From assembly GCA_963696075.1 (NCBI GenBank), contig CAVOJD010000008.1, positions 372,001-436,000 of the forward strand: a stretch of DNA of 64,000 nt, read 5' to 3'. This stretch comes from CAJQQK01 sp963696075. GTDB lineage: Bacteria; Pseudomonadota; Alphaproteobacteria; Rhizobiales; Hyphomicrobiaceae. How positions within the stretch are numbered: position 1 is the first letter of the stretch; each line of letters begins with the position of its first letter. Below, piece by piece: positions 9,109 through 17,969 of the stretch. The translations under genes and the position numbers were made by a program. The notes under the pieces are model-generated. The model had not been told where the DNA came from, did not search any database, and saw only the letters and a list, made by a program, of their open reading frames with translations.

Positions 9109-9833
9109 GACCCCGCCTCGCCCCTGCCGGCCTCAACCGACCCTGAATGAGCAGACTCTGGATAATCCGGCCCATCGCCCCGCGTTTCCGCCCTCGTCGC
9201 CCGCTCTGACCCCCGCTGCGTCCCAAGTTGCAGAACCCGCTCATTGCGAAACCCCAGTGCCGTATGCGTCGCAGCCAGGATCAGCCCGCCTTCGCTGAGA
9301 TGCGCGTTGGCGAGCCCGGCAAAGAGTTGCGTATGCTCCACGTCGAGCGACACGGTAGGCTCATCCAACAGCCAAACCGGCTTCGGACTGGCCAGCAACC
9401 GGGCCAGCGCAACCCGTCTTTGCTGGCCAGCCGAAAGATATTTCACCGGTATATCAGACAAATCTTCCAGATCCGCCTGCATTGCCACATCATCAAAGCT
9501 GGCGGCCTCACCACCTGAAAAATTCTGCCAAAACAATAAGTTCTCACGAACCGTCAGGTCGCTTTTGAGCGCGTTGCGGTGCGCAATATAGTGGCAGTAG
9601 GCGCCCACCGGGGCATCTTCCGGCCGCCCCTCGAGCGCGACCTCGCCCGCGGCTGCCGGCAACAGCCCCGCGATGGCGCGGATAAGCGTCGTCTTCCCGG
9701 TTCCATTCGGCCCGCGTAGAACCACCGCCTCCCCGGCATCGACCTGGAAGGAAACATGGTCGAGGATGCGCCGGTCCCCGCGATCGACGGCGAGCCCGTT
9801 AACAATCAGTCTCCAAGTCCGCCGAGCCGCCAA
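9105..9833 (-). CDS. ccmA: Heme exporter ATP-binding protein CcmA
   Basis: ABC ATPase of cytochrome c maturation. Seen: Walker A GPNGTGKTTLI, the signature YLSAGQQRRVALARLL, Walker B PVWLLDEPT with DVEH after it, and a switch histidine in AATHTALGF. The open frame extends to 9992, but the homologous part begins near RTWRLIVNGLAVDRG. I therefore chose the TTG at 9833, which has a GAGGG-like element upstream; this start is tentative. The C-terminal 30 residues after VLQLGTQ are a low-complexity, family-atypical tail. It is the first gene of ccmA-B-G on the minus strand. Confidence 0.9.
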   Translation of the reverse strand: MAARRTWRLIVNGLAVDRGDRRILDHVSFQVDAGEAVVLRGPNGTGKTTLIRAIAGLLPAAAGEVALEGRPEDAPVGAYCHYIAHRNALKSDLTVRENLLFWQNFSGGEAASFDDVAMQADLEDLSDIPVKYLSAGQQRRVALARLLASPKPVWLLDEPTVSLDVEHTQLFAGLANAHLSEGGLILAATHTALGFRNERVLQLGTQRGSERATRAETRGDGPDYPESAHSGSVEAGRGEAGS

Positions 9834-10269
9834 CCTTCGTCCCTCTTTATCCCTCGGAACCTCGTTCTCCCCGGCGCCTCGCCATGCCGCGACGCTCCGG
9901 CAACATATTCCGGGAAGCCCATTATCGGATTTCTCCGCCAATTCGCCTCGTCGGACTAGCGACAACGGGCCAATCAAGTCTATATACCGCATGTCGCGTT
10001 GACCGCAGCCTCAACGACGCCGAAGCCGTTGATTTCCTGGCTCGCCGTCTGATCGGCCGTTGTCCGGCGCGTCGCAATGCGGACCATGGATGTGACGAGC
10101 CGCTGCTCACACACCAGGTTCGCGGACCAATCTAGGCTAGCGCAGAGTGGCGCATGGACCGGACCCCCGCCGGAAACCCGCAAGGTTTCCGCTCAGAACG
10201 GGACTGGGACCCGATGCGAACCTTCCGTCGGCACTCCGGCGGCGCGGCAATCAACGAGGAGGACCTCTC
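9834..10269. other. Intergenic region between ccmA and acnA
   Basis: 436 bases separate the divergent ccmA and acnA genes. I see no credible gene. A TATATA stretch near 9979-9984 and a perfect hairpin at 10171-10191 in the acnA leader are the only structures that stand out, and the region must hold promoters for both genes. Confidence 0.5.
10171..10191 (+). promoter_or_regulatory. Hairpin in the acnA leader
   Basis: CGGAAACC, loop CGCAA, GGTTTCCG form a perfect 8-bp stem ending 78 nt before the acnA ATG. It has no T-run, so it is not a standard terminator. A 5'-UTR regulatory or stabilising role is possible but unproven. Confidence 0.4.
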
Positions 10270-12990
10270 ATGACCGCGCAACAACCGCAATCACTCGACA
10301 GCTTCGGCTGCAAAAAGACGCTCACCGCCGGTGGCAAGACCTACACCTATTATTCGCTGCCCGACGCCGCGAAGAATGGCCTCGGCGACATCACCAACCT
10401 GCCCTTTTCCCTGAAAGTCCTGATCGAGAACCTGCTGCGCCACGAAGACGGCCGCACGGTCACGAAGGAGGACATCATCAAGGTTGCCAAATGGGCCGAA
10501 GACCGCGGCAAGGCCGGCGTCGAGATCGGCTTCCGCCCCGCCCGCGTCCTCATGCAGGACTTCACTGGCGTCCCCGCTGTGGTTGACCTCGCCGCCATGC
10601 GCGACGGCATGAACCAGCTCGGCGGCGATCCCCGCAAGATCAACCCGCTCGTCCCGGTCGACCTCGTCATCGACCACTCCGTCATCATCGACGCCTTCGG
10701 CACCCCGGAGGCCTTCGGCACCAACGTCGAACTCGAATACGAGCGCAACCAGGAGCGCTATAACTTCCTGAAGTGGGGCCAGAACGCCTTCAACAACTTC
10801 CGCGTCGTGCCCCCGGGCACCGGCATCTGCCACCAGGTCAATCTCGAATACCTGTCCAACGTCGTCTTCACCAACCAGATCGGCGCCGAAACTTTCGCCT
10901 ATCCGGACACCGTCGTTGGCACTGACAGCCACACCACAATGGTCAACGGCCTCGCCGTTCTCGGCTGGGGCGTCGGCGGCATCGAGGCTGAAGCCGCCAT
11001 GCTCGGCCAACCGCAATCGATGCTGGTGCCTGAAGTCATCGGCTTCCGCCTCACCGGCGCGTTGAAGGAAGGCATCACCGCCACCGACCTCGTCCTCACC
11101 GTCACCCAGATGCTGCGCAAGAAAGGCGTCGTCGGGAAATTCGTCGAATTCTACGGCCCCGGCCTCGACTCGATGACGCTGGCCGACCGCGCCACCATCT
11201 CGAACATGGCGCCCGAATACGGTGCCACCTGCGGTTTCTTCCCCGTCGACGGCGAAACCCTGCGTTACATGAACATGACCGGGCGCCCGGCCGACCGCAT
11301 TGAACTGACGGAAACTTATGCCAAGGCCCAGGGCCTGTTCCGCGATCCGGCCGCGCCTGAGCCGATCTTCACCGACAGCCTCGAACTCGACATGGCCGAC
11401 GTCGTCCCCTCGATGGCAGGCCCGAAACGCCCCGAAGGCCGCATCTCTCTCGAGAACGTCAAATCCGGCTACCGCGAAGCCCTCGAGAAGGAATACCGCC
11501 ACAACCCGGCCGAATTGGCTGACCGCCACCCCGTCGCCGGCAAGGACTTCGATTTGGGCCACGGCGACGTCGTCATTGCCGCCATCACCTCCTGCACCAA
11601 CACCTCGAACCCGAGCGTGCTGATCGCAGCCGGTCTGCTTGCCCGAAATGCAAACGAGAAAGGCCTCAAGCCCAAGCCGTGGGTGAAAACATCCCTCGCA
11701 CCGGGCTCTCAGGTCGTCGCCGCATACCTCGAAAAGGCGGGCCTCCAGCCCCACCTCAACGATATCGGTTTCGACATCGTCGGCTTCGGTTGCACGACCT
11801 GCATCGGGAACTCCGGGCCCCTCGACGCGGAAATCTCGCGTACGATCAATGAAAAAGGCCTCATCGCCGCGTCCGTGCTCTCAGGCAACCGCAACTTCGA
11901 AGGCCGCGTCAGCCCCGATGCCCAGGCAAACTATCTGGCCTCCCCGCCGCTCGTTGTCGCCTACGCGCTCGCCGGCACCGTCAACATCGACCTGACGTCG
12001 GAACCACTTGGCGAGGACAGCGACGGCAACCCCGTCTTCCTGAAGGACGTCTGGCCAACGAACCACGAGATCCAGGAGTTCATCGTCAAGAACGTGACCG
12101 GCGAAATGTTCGCCTCCAAGTACGCCAACGTCTTCGAGGGCGACGAAAACTGGAAGGCCATCAAGACGTCGACCGGCCTGACCTACAATTGGGACTCCGG
12201 CTCAACCTACGTCCAGAACCCGCCCTACTTCGAAGGCATGACGGCCGAACCGAAACCCGTCGAGGACATCATCAACGCGCGTATCCTCGGCCTCTTCGGC
12301 GACAAGATCACCACCGACCACATCTCCCCTGCCGGCTCCATCAAGAAGGAAAGCCCGGCTGGTGACTACCTGCTCGAACGCCAGGTCCGCCCGCAGGACT
12401 TCAACCAGTACGGCACCCGCCGCGGGAACCACCAGGTCATGATGCGCGGCACGTTCGGCAACATCCGGATCAAGAACCAGATGGTGCACGACGACGCCGG
12501 CAACGTGGTCGAGGGCGGCTACACCATCCATCACCCCTCTGGCGAGCGGATGTACATTTTCGATGCAGCCGAACGCTACCACGCTGAAGGCGTGCCGTTG
12601 GTCGTCATGGCCGGCGTCGAATACGGCAACGGCTCATCACGCGACTGGGCGGCCAAAGGCACCAACCTGCTCGGCGTCCGCGCGGTGATTGCCCAATCCT
12701 TCGAACGCATCCACCGCTCGAACCTGGTCGGCATGGGCGTCATCCCGTTCACCTTCATGGAAGGCCAGGGCTGGCAGGAACTCGGCATCAAGGGCGACGA
12801 GCAGATCACCATCGAGGGCTTGACCGAAATCACCCCGCGCATGGAAACGGTCGCCAAGCTCACCAAAGCCGATGGCACGACGTCGGAAATCCCGCTGCTC
12901 TGCCGGATCGACACGCTCGATGAACTCGAGTACGTCCGCAACGGCGGCATCCTGCACTACGTGCTGCGCAATCTCGCCAAGGCGGCGTGA
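10270..12990 (+). CDS. acnA: Aconitate hydratase A
   Basis: 906 residues from the ATG at 10270, chosen because an AGGAGGA element lies 7-13 nt upstream; the frame extends to 10147 without support. It isomerises citrate to isocitrate in the TCA cycle using a [4Fe-4S] cluster. Seen: RVLMQDFTGVPAVVDLAAMR, PVDLVIDHSV, VGTDSHTTMVNGL, AAITSCTNTSNPSV (first cluster cysteine) and GFGCTTCIGNSGPL (the other two). The swivel domain follows, with GDKITTDHISPAG, YGTRRGNHQVMMRGTF and EYGNGSSRDWAAKG. Length and motifs match the AcnA/IRP class. It is a single-gene unit ended by a strong terminator. Confidence 0.98.
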   Translation: MTAQQPQSLDSFGCKKTLTAGGKTYTYYSLPDAAKNGLGDITNLPFSLKVLIENLLRHEDGRTVTKEDIIKVAKWAEDRGKAGVEIGFRPARVLMQDFTGVPAVVDLAAMRDGMNQLGGDPRKINPLVPVDLVIDHSVIIDAFGTPEAFGTNVELEYERNQERYNFLKWGQNAFNNFRVVPPGTGICHQVNLEYLSNVVFTNQIGAETFAYPDTVVGTDSHTTMVNGLAVLGWGVGGIEAEAAMLGQPQSMLVPEVIGFRLTGALKEGITATDLVLTVTQMLRKKGVVGKFVEFYGPGLDSMTLADRATISNMAPEYGATCGFFPVDGETLRYMNMTGRPADRIELTETYAKAQGLFRDPAAPEPIFTDSLELDMADVVPSMAGPKRPEGRISLENVKSGYREALEKEYRHNPAELADRHPVAGKDFDLGHGDVVIAAITSCTNTSNPSVLIAAGLLARNANEKGLKPKPWVKTSLAPGSQVVAAYLEKAGLQPHLNDIGFDIVGFGCTTCIGNSGPLDAEISRTINEKGLIAASVLSGNRNFEGRVSPDAQANYLASPPLVVAYALAGTVNIDLTSEPLGEDSDGNPVFLKDVWPTNHEIQEFIVKNVTGEMFASKYANVFEGDENWKAIKTSTGLTYNWDSGSTYVQNPPYFEGMTAEPKPVEDIINARILGLFGDKITTDHISPAGSIKKESPAGDYLLERQVRPQDFNQYGTRRGNHQVMMRGTFGNIRIKNQMVHDDAGNVVEGGYTIHHPSGERMYIFDAAERYHAEGVPLVVMAGVEYGNGSSRDWAAKGTNLLGVRAVIAQSFERIHRSNLVGMGVIPFTFMEGQGWQELGIKGDEQITIEGLTEITPRMETVAKLTKADGTTSEIPLLCRIDTLDELEYVRNGGILHYVLRNLAKAA

Positions 12991-13037
12991 TCCCCTTCAG
13001 CTTCGGGTAACGTCTCCCCGCGCTGAGAATTCTCGAA

Positions 13038-13067
13038 CCGGGCCACCTCCGTGGCCCGGTTTTTTTA
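13038..13067 (+). terminator. Rho-independent terminator of acnA
   Basis: CCGGGCCAC, loop CTCC, GTGGCCCGG followed by seven T residues. It lies 48 nt after the acnA stop and is a textbook intrinsic terminator. Confidence 0.93.
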
Positions 13068-13178
13068 GGCCCGGCCGGCCCGGACCCGCCCCTGTAACCC
13101 ATTCGTGACTGGCACTTGAGCGCCATAGAAAAGATAACAATCCGAATGGAATTATCCGTGAGGAGGAACTCAGAAGCG

Positions 13179-13928
13179 ATGACCCGTACGGTGGCCGCAA
13201 CCTTTGCGTTGGCTCTCACGGCACTGCTGACAAGCGTCCTCGAGGCACCCGCCGCGGACACGAACAGCGCCAAACCCGTCATCGAACTCTTCACCAGCCA
13301 GGGCTGTTCATCCTGCCCTCCCGCCGACAAACTGCTCGCTGAGCTTGCCAAACGCGATGACATCATCGCGCTCTCCTACAACGTCGACTACTGGGACTAT
13401 CTCGGCTGGAAGGACACCCTCGCCAGTCCCGCCAACACCAAGCGCCAATACGCCTATGCCCGCGCCCGCGGCGACGGCAAGGTCTACACACCGCAGGTCA
13501 TCGTTGATGGCTTGCGCCACGTCGTGGGCAGCCGCGCCGACAAGATCACGTCGGCACTCGCGGCGACAGAAAAGCACCGCAACAGCAACACCGTCTCGAT
13601 GGACGTGACGACAACCGAGACCGAATTGCTGATCAACCTGGACGGCACGGCGCCGGCGGCAGCAAAATCCGCCACCATATTCATCGCCACGGTCCAACCG
13701 GCGGTGAAAGTGAAGATCAAACGCGGCGAAAACCACGGCCGCCGGATCACCTATCACAACGTCGTCCGCAAGCTCGCCGCGGTCGCAACATGGTCGGGTG
13801 GCCCGAAGCGCATCACCCTCAAGCGCCGCGACATCGCCGGCAAGTCGGGTGAGCGCAACGTCGTACTGGTTCAGGCGAACGGCCCCGGCGCCGTCCTTGC
13901 CGCTGCTTGGGCGCCCGGCACAGAATAA
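13179..13928 (+). CDS. DUF1223 thioredoxin-like secreted protein
   Basis: 249 residues from the ATG at 13179, with an AGGAGG element 12 nt upstream; earlier Mets at 13116 and 13146 are less likely. Residues 1-26 (MTRTVAATFALALTALLTS through PAA) form a signal peptide. The mature protein opens VIELFTSQGCSSCPPADKLL with a CxxC pair, then ALSYNVDYWDYLGWKD and VYTPQVIVDGL. This is the DUF1223 pattern, a thioredoxin-fold family of unknown function. The CxxC suggests redox activity outside the cytoplasm, but that is inference. It is probably monocistronic. Confidence 0.88.
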   Translation: MTRTVAATFALALTALLTSVLEAPAADTNSAKPVIELFTSQGCSSCPPADKLLAELAKRDDIIALSYNVDYWDYLGWKDTLASPANTKRQYAYARARGDGKVYTPQVIVDGLRHVVGSRADKITSALAATEKHRNSNTVSMDVTTTETELLINLDGTAPAAAKSATIFIATVQPAVKVKIKRGENHGRRITYHNVVRKLAAVATWSGGPKRITLKRRDIAGKSGERNVVLVQANGPGAVLAAAWAPGTE

Positions 13929-14302
13929 TAATCCCAGGCGATCGACCGCACCGCTATCACAAAGAAATCGGCGCCGCCTCGTTTGGGGGAAACGAGACGA
14001 CGCCGCAAAGTATTTGGAGATGGCTATATTGGCAGCCGGTCCGATCCGGGGAGAGAAGACTCGGAGGACTTGGGGGGCTGAGCTCCGAGACTGAACCGGA
14101 CCGAACCGAACTGCCGATGGTTATGTTCTACCCACCGACTTAGGCTCAGGATGGGAAATAATATGTCTCTTTCGTGATATTTATTTCGAGATATTGCAGA
14201 TTTCGCCACAATCTGACGGGCACCGCAGCACCGGGCCGCCTGCCGGGACAATGCCTCCGCCCTCTTGCATTCGCCCGCCATCCCATCGACTATGACAAGT
14301 CA
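13929..14302. other. Intergenic region with a hairpin
   Basis: 374 bases between the DUF1223 and DUF2794 genes with no credible gene. At 13969-14005, CGGCG...CTCGTTT, loop GGGGG, AAACGAG...CGCCG form a strong two-part stem without a T-run, perhaps ending transcription of the DUF1223 gene. Confidence 0.45.
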
Positions 14303-14737
14303 ATGAACAAACGCGGCGCCTTAAAGAGGGAGGCAGGCTTGACCGACAGCGCGAATGATAGCGACCCAATAGTTCTGCGCCCGTCCATCACGGGCAAAGT
14401 TACGCGCATCACGTCCTCAAACGCATCACAGACGAAACGCCCGGTCACCTTCGACCGCCACGAACTCAACACCATCCTGAATGTCTATGGCCGCAAGGTC
14501 GCCGCCGGCGAATGGCGCGACTATGCCCTCGACATGGAAAAAGAGCGCGCCGTCTTCTCTGTCTTCCGGCGCACCAGCGAGATGCCGATCTATCGCATCG
14601 AGAAAAACCCCAAACTCGCCCGCAAGCAGGGGGCCTACAGCGTCATCTCCGCCGGTGGCCAGATCCTGAAGCGCGGCCCCGACTTGAAGCGCGTCCTCGC
14701 GATCTTCGAAAAGCGGCTGACCCTCGTCGAGTACTGA
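14303..14737 (+). CDS. DUF2794 family protein
   Basis: 144 residues from the ATG at 14303. The central and C-terminal part (VTFDRHELNTILNVYGRKVAAGEWRDYALD, then VFSVFRRTSEMPIYRIEKNP and YSVISAGGQILKRG) matches DUF2794, a small conserved alphaproteobacterial family without known function. The first 40 residues are polar and low in conservation, so the start may lie slightly inside. No signal peptide or membrane segment. It is followed after 50 nt by a terminator shared with the convergent BI-1 gene. Confidence 0.85.
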   Translation: MNKRGALKREAGLTDSANDSDPIVLRPSITGKVTRITSSNASQTKRPVTFDRHELNTILNVYGRKVAAGEWRDYALDMEKERAVFSVFRRTSEMPIYRIEKNPKLARKQGAYSVISAGGQILKRGPDLKRVLAIFEKRLTLVEY

Positions 14738-14787
14738 CACCAGCCACGCTTGGCCCGAACCGCCACGCAAACCCACTTCCAAACGCG

Positions 14788-14816
14788 AAAAGGCCCCGTC
14801 GAAACGGGGCCTTTCC
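14788..14816. terminator. Bidirectional terminator between DUF2794 and BI-1-like genes
   Basis: GAAAAGGCCCCGT, loop, ACGGGGCCTTTCC. The stem is GC-rich with A residues on one side and T residues on the other, so it can serve both convergent genes. Confidence 0.8.
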
Positions 14817-14850
14817 TCATCTCACGTCGCTGTTGCGAACGGGATTGCGA

Positions 14851-15627
14851 CTATTCGCGATCGCCGAAGAGATACAGCAGCGACTGGAACATGTTGATGA
14901 AGTCCAGGTACAGGTTGAGCGCACCCATGATCGCCGTCTTGGCAGCAAGCTCTGCGTTGCCGGCAACTTCATAGTAGCCGTCCTTGATCCGCTGCGTGTC
15001 GTAAGCGGTCAGACCCGCGAACACCAGCACACCGATCGCCGAGATCGCGAACATCAGCGCCCCCGACTGCAGGAAGAGGTTGACCACGGCGGCAATGATG
15101 ATGCCGATCAGACCCATGATCAGGAACGAACCCCAGCCGGTCAGGTCCTTCTTCGTCGTGTAGCCATAGAGGCTAAGCCCACCAAACGCAGCGGCCGTAA
15201 CGAAGAACACCTGCACAATCGACTGACCCGTGTAGATCAGGAAGATCGACGACAACGAAGCGCCCATCACCGCAGCAAACGCCCAGAACGAAAGCTGAGC
15301 CGCGCCGACGCTCATGGAGTAGACCCGGAACGAGATGAAGAAGATGAATGCCAGCGGTGCGAGCATGATCACCCAGCGCACCGGTCCGCCATAAATCGTC
15401 TGCCCCAGCTCAGTCAGCATAATGCCGTTTCTGAGCTGTGCAGCCGCTTGCGACGGATCCTGCGTCGTCAGCATCATCACCATGGCGTAGGCAACCACAC
15501 CCGTGAGCGCGACGCCCCCGGCCATGTAGTTGTAGACCATCAGCATGTAAGAACGCAGGCCTTGGTCGATCGCCGCACCTTGCGTGCGTGACCCGGCGAC
15601 CGAAAAGCGGTTGTCGTGTTGAGCCAT
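14851..15627 (-). CDS. Bax inhibitor-1/YccA family membrane protein
   Basis: 258 residues from the ATG at 15627; an upstream Met at 15648 has no support. Seven hydrophobic segments cover most of the protein. The family features are LMVYNYMAGGVALTG, the segment around SLSSIFLIYTGQSIVQVFF and AFGGLSLYGYTTKKDL. The C-terminal FAGLTAYDTQRIKDGYYEV and GALNLYLDFINMFQSLL follow. Bacterial members act as pH-sensitive calcium-leak channels or as partners of membrane proteases such as FtsH. The function here is not known. Confidence 0.93.
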   Translation of the reverse strand: MAQHDNRFSVAGSRTQGAAIDQGLRSYMLMVYNYMAGGVALTGVVAYAMVMMLTTQDPSQAAAQLRNGIMLTELGQTIYGGPVRWVIMLAPLAFIFFISFRVYSMSVGAAQLSFWAFAAVMGASLSSIFLIYTGQSIVQVFFVTAAAFGGLSLYGYTTKKDLTGWGSFLIMGLIGIIIAAVVNLFLQSGALMFAISAIGVLVFAGLTAYDTQRIKDGYYEVAGNAELAAKTAIMGALNLYLDFINMFQSLLYLFGDRE

Positions 15628-15933
15628 TTCAGAGACGTCCCTTCTCACAATGGTAGTGGCCGCAAGAACTGTAGCACATCGTTAGCCATTAACGGTGCTG
15701 CCGTCGCCCACCTCTCTCGTTCTCCGGAGATGCGTGGTCAACGGACTTGGACTACAGGTATGTTGATCACGACCCCGTTTCAAGCGCTCCAAGCCGCCTG
15801 TTTCGCAATTATATTCGACCTGAGGCAGAAATTTGCGGCGCACCGACGACTTCCCTGCCCGCTGAGGTGGAGAACCACGCCTAAGACGTACTTTGCTGCA
15901 CCGCACAAATCGCAACGGTGAAAGGCGCGAACC
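15628..15933. other. Intergenic region between BI-1-like and thpR genes
   Basis: 306 bases between divergently transcribed genes. I see no convincing coding frame, terminator or repeat; both promoters must lie here. Confidence 0.4.
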
Positions 15934-16530
15934 ATGCCCAGATTGTTTAGCGGGATCGAAATACCAGATGACGTGCGAGACGTTTTGGCCCGCTTGCGCC
16001 AACCGCTCCCCGGCGCACGCTGGCTCGAACGCGAAAACCTGCACATCACCCTGCGTTTCGCCGGCGATGTATCGGCCCCAGTCGCGCGAGAATTGGACGC
16101 CAACCTGGCGAACGTCTCTTTCGATCCATTCCCCATCGAGATCGCGGGGCTGGCAACCTTCGGCGGCGATGAACCACGTACAATATATGCAGCCGTCAAG
16201 CCCAGCGATGAACTCGAGAAGCTGGCCCGCGCCAACGAAACCGCCGCCCGCCGTGCCGGCCTCAAGCCCGAAAGCCGTCGCTTCGTTCCCCATATCACGC
16301 TCGCCCGGCTTCAGGCTGCGCCGCGCATCGAACCGATAGCCCGCTTCCTCCAGCGCAAGGGCGGCCTTCGCCTGCCCCCCTTCACCGTCACCCGCTTCGT
16401 CCTGTTTTCCTCCAAACCAGGCACCGGCGGCGGACCCTACGTCGTCGAACAAGCCTACCCCTCTTCAATCGGCCACTACGACCACGAGGATTGGCCCGAC
16501 TGGGAAGAAACCCCCTTCCGTCGCCGCTGA
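15934..16530 (+). CDS. thpR: RNA 2',3'-cyclic phosphodiesterase (2'-5' RNA ligase family)
   Basis: 198 residues, normal for ThpR. It opens RLFSGIEIPDDVRDVLARL and carries the two catalytic HxTx motifs of the 2H phosphoesterase superfamily: ENLHITLRFAGD with HITL near residue 36, and FVPHITLARL near residue 116. The enzyme opens 2',3'-cyclic phosphate RNA ends, and its cellular role is unsettled. It reads in the same direction as the pterin dehydratase gene 94 nt downstream. Confidence 0.93.
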   Translation: MPRLFSGIEIPDDVRDVLARLRQPLPGARWLERENLHITLRFAGDVSAPVARELDANLANVSFDPFPIEIAGLATFGGDEPRTIYAAVKPSDELEKLARANETAARRAGLKPESRRFVPHITLARLQAAPRIEPIARFLQRKGGLRLPPFTVTRFVLFSSKPGTGGGPYVVEQAYPSSIGHYDHEDWPDWEETPFRRR

Positions 16531-16624
16531 AACGAGCCGGCACCGGTCTGCTTCAGGCACCGAAACGTAACCATGCACGCCAGCGCCAGAGACTCAGTCC
16601 CAAATCAGAGAGATGGAGAGATAG

Positions 16625-16912
16625 ATGGCCGACAAATTGACAGCCGAACAGCGCGCCTCGGCCCTTGCCGAATTGAGCGCCTGGTCACTGGTCGACGGCC
16701 GCGATGCAATCGCCCGCAGCTTCCAGTTCAAGGACTTCAATGAGGCCTTCGGCTTCATGGCCCGCGCCGCCTTGATCGCCGAGAAACTTGATCACCATCC
16801 AGAATGGTTCAACGTTTACAACAAGGTAGAGGTCACACTATCCACCCATGACGCCGGTGGCTTGACTGATCTTGACATCAAACTGGCCCGCGCCATGAAT
16901 GATCTCACGTGA
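16625..16912 (+). CDS. 4a-hydroxytetrahydrobiopterin dehydratase (pterin-4a-carbinolamine dehydratase)
   Basis: 95 residues, the usual family length. The active-site region AEKLDHHPEWFNVYNKVEVTL holds the His-His-Pro motif, and THDAGGLTDLDIKLA supplies the third histidine and Asp. It regenerates pterin cofactor after aromatic hydroxylation, or acts as an RpoS-like-independent moonlighting protein in some species. Its stop abuts the stop of the convergent DUF2865 gene with no gap. An AGATGGAGAG sequence precedes the ATG. Confidence 0.95.
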   Translation: MADKLTAEQRASALAELSAWSLVDGRDAIARSFQFKDFNEAFGFMARAALIAEKLDHHPEWFNVYNKVEVTLSTHDAGGLTDLDIKLARAMNDLT

Positions 16913-17827
16913 TCAGTTGCCGTCATCTCCCGGCCACTGGAACTTCCGCTTGATCTGTTTGAGCTTCGGCGGCCCGGAACCCCCACCGGCTTGGAACATA
17001 GCGCCCAACCCGAATGCCGGCGGCGCTATCGGCTTCTTCGCAACCGGCGCTGGCTGACGCAGGACCACGCTGTGCGATCCTTGGAGCGATCCCTCGGCCG
17101 TTCCTGGGGACGGTCCCTGGGCTGCCTGGGTTACCAGCGAAGAACCTGCCGAGATTTGCCCCGCCTCGCCCTCTTTCGGCAAAGCCTCACCACCATCCCC
17201 AACCGCCGTTTCGCCACCGTCCGCCTTGGACTCCGCCGCCAGTATCGCGGCTTTTGGATCAAGCTTGCCTTCCTCGATCATCGCATAACGCTGATGCCGG
17301 CTGCGCTCCGCCTCACTCCACGGTTTCGCCCGGCACGTACAGCTCGTCTCGAGCTTCTTGCGATAGGCAAACGCGTTGGGTAACGCTTTGTAATTGAGAC
17401 CTGATTGATCTCGCGCCTGCTCAATCGATCCGGCAGTCGTCGACATGAAGAAGAGCCGCGTCTCGCTATCGCACTGCGACTGGCACATCTCTGCGTCACG
17501 ATAGAAACTGCGCCGTGAAACGCTATTGCTGATCGGAAAATAGAACCCATCGCAGAGCCGCACGCACATTGTCTTGTAGCGGCCACCACCCCCCGACGAC
17601 CGCTTGCTCGGCCGAACGTCAAACGGGTTCGTACGCTCGTCCCCCGAAGCGCGCGGCGACTGCACGTACGGCGGAGCCGCTTGCCGTTTCGGCTGCGGTT
17701 TCGGCGCGAACGCACCGAACAGCGATTCAAGGAATCCCTGCGCTGCAGCAGGCGTTGCCGCAGACAAAACGATTGCAATCACGGTCGCAGCAATGCCGGA
17801 CCGGAAGACAGGGTTGTTGATACGCAT
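16913..17827 (-). CDS. DUF2865 secreted protein, copy 1
   Basis: 304 residues. A signal peptide (MRINNPVFRSGIAATVIAIV to about residue 29, AAAQG) is followed by a basic, proline-rich linker. The DUF2865 core is YKTMCVRLCDGFYFPISNSV, EMCQSQCDSETRLFF and LETSCTCRAKPW, with paired cysteines that are likely disulfides in the periplasm. The C-terminal third is low complexity. The family is restricted mainly to Hyphomicrobiales and has no known function. A paralogue with the same core lies 143 nt upstream on the same strand. Confidence 0.87.
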   Translation of the reverse strand: MRINNPVFRSGIAATVIAIVLSAATPAAAQGFLESLFGAFAPKPQPKRQAAPPYVQSPRASGDERTNPFDVRPSKRSSGGGGRYKTMCVRLCDGFYFPISNSVSRRSFYRDAEMCQSQCDSETRLFFMSTTAGSIEQARDQSGLNYKALPNAFAYRKKLETSCTCRAKPWSEAERSRHQRYAMIEEGKLDPKAAILAAESKADGGETAVGDGGEALPKEGEAGQISAGSSLVTQAAQGPSPGTAEGSLQGSHSVVLRQPAPVAKKPIAPPAFGLGAMFQAGGGSGPPKLKQIKRKFQWPGDDGN

Positions 17828-17969
17828 TTACGCTCTGGCGGCCAGGATACGCGGCCAAACTGGACACTGCACGACGCCCAGGCCCACTCAAACGTGCCCA
17901 CGGCGTCTCGAAACACTCGAAACGCCATCAAACCAGGACTTGGAAAAAAATCCGTGAACAGGCGCACCG

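Noticed and set aside
10291..11754. Long minus-strand open frame (487 codons) inside acnA
   Set aside because: It is the antisense shadow of a high-GC gene; it has no family motifs, and acnA on the other strand is beyond doubt.
16900..16915. CTCACGTGATCA near the end of the pterin dehydratase gene as a parS site
   Set aside because: Only the CACGTG centre matches; the GTTT/AAAC arms are missing.
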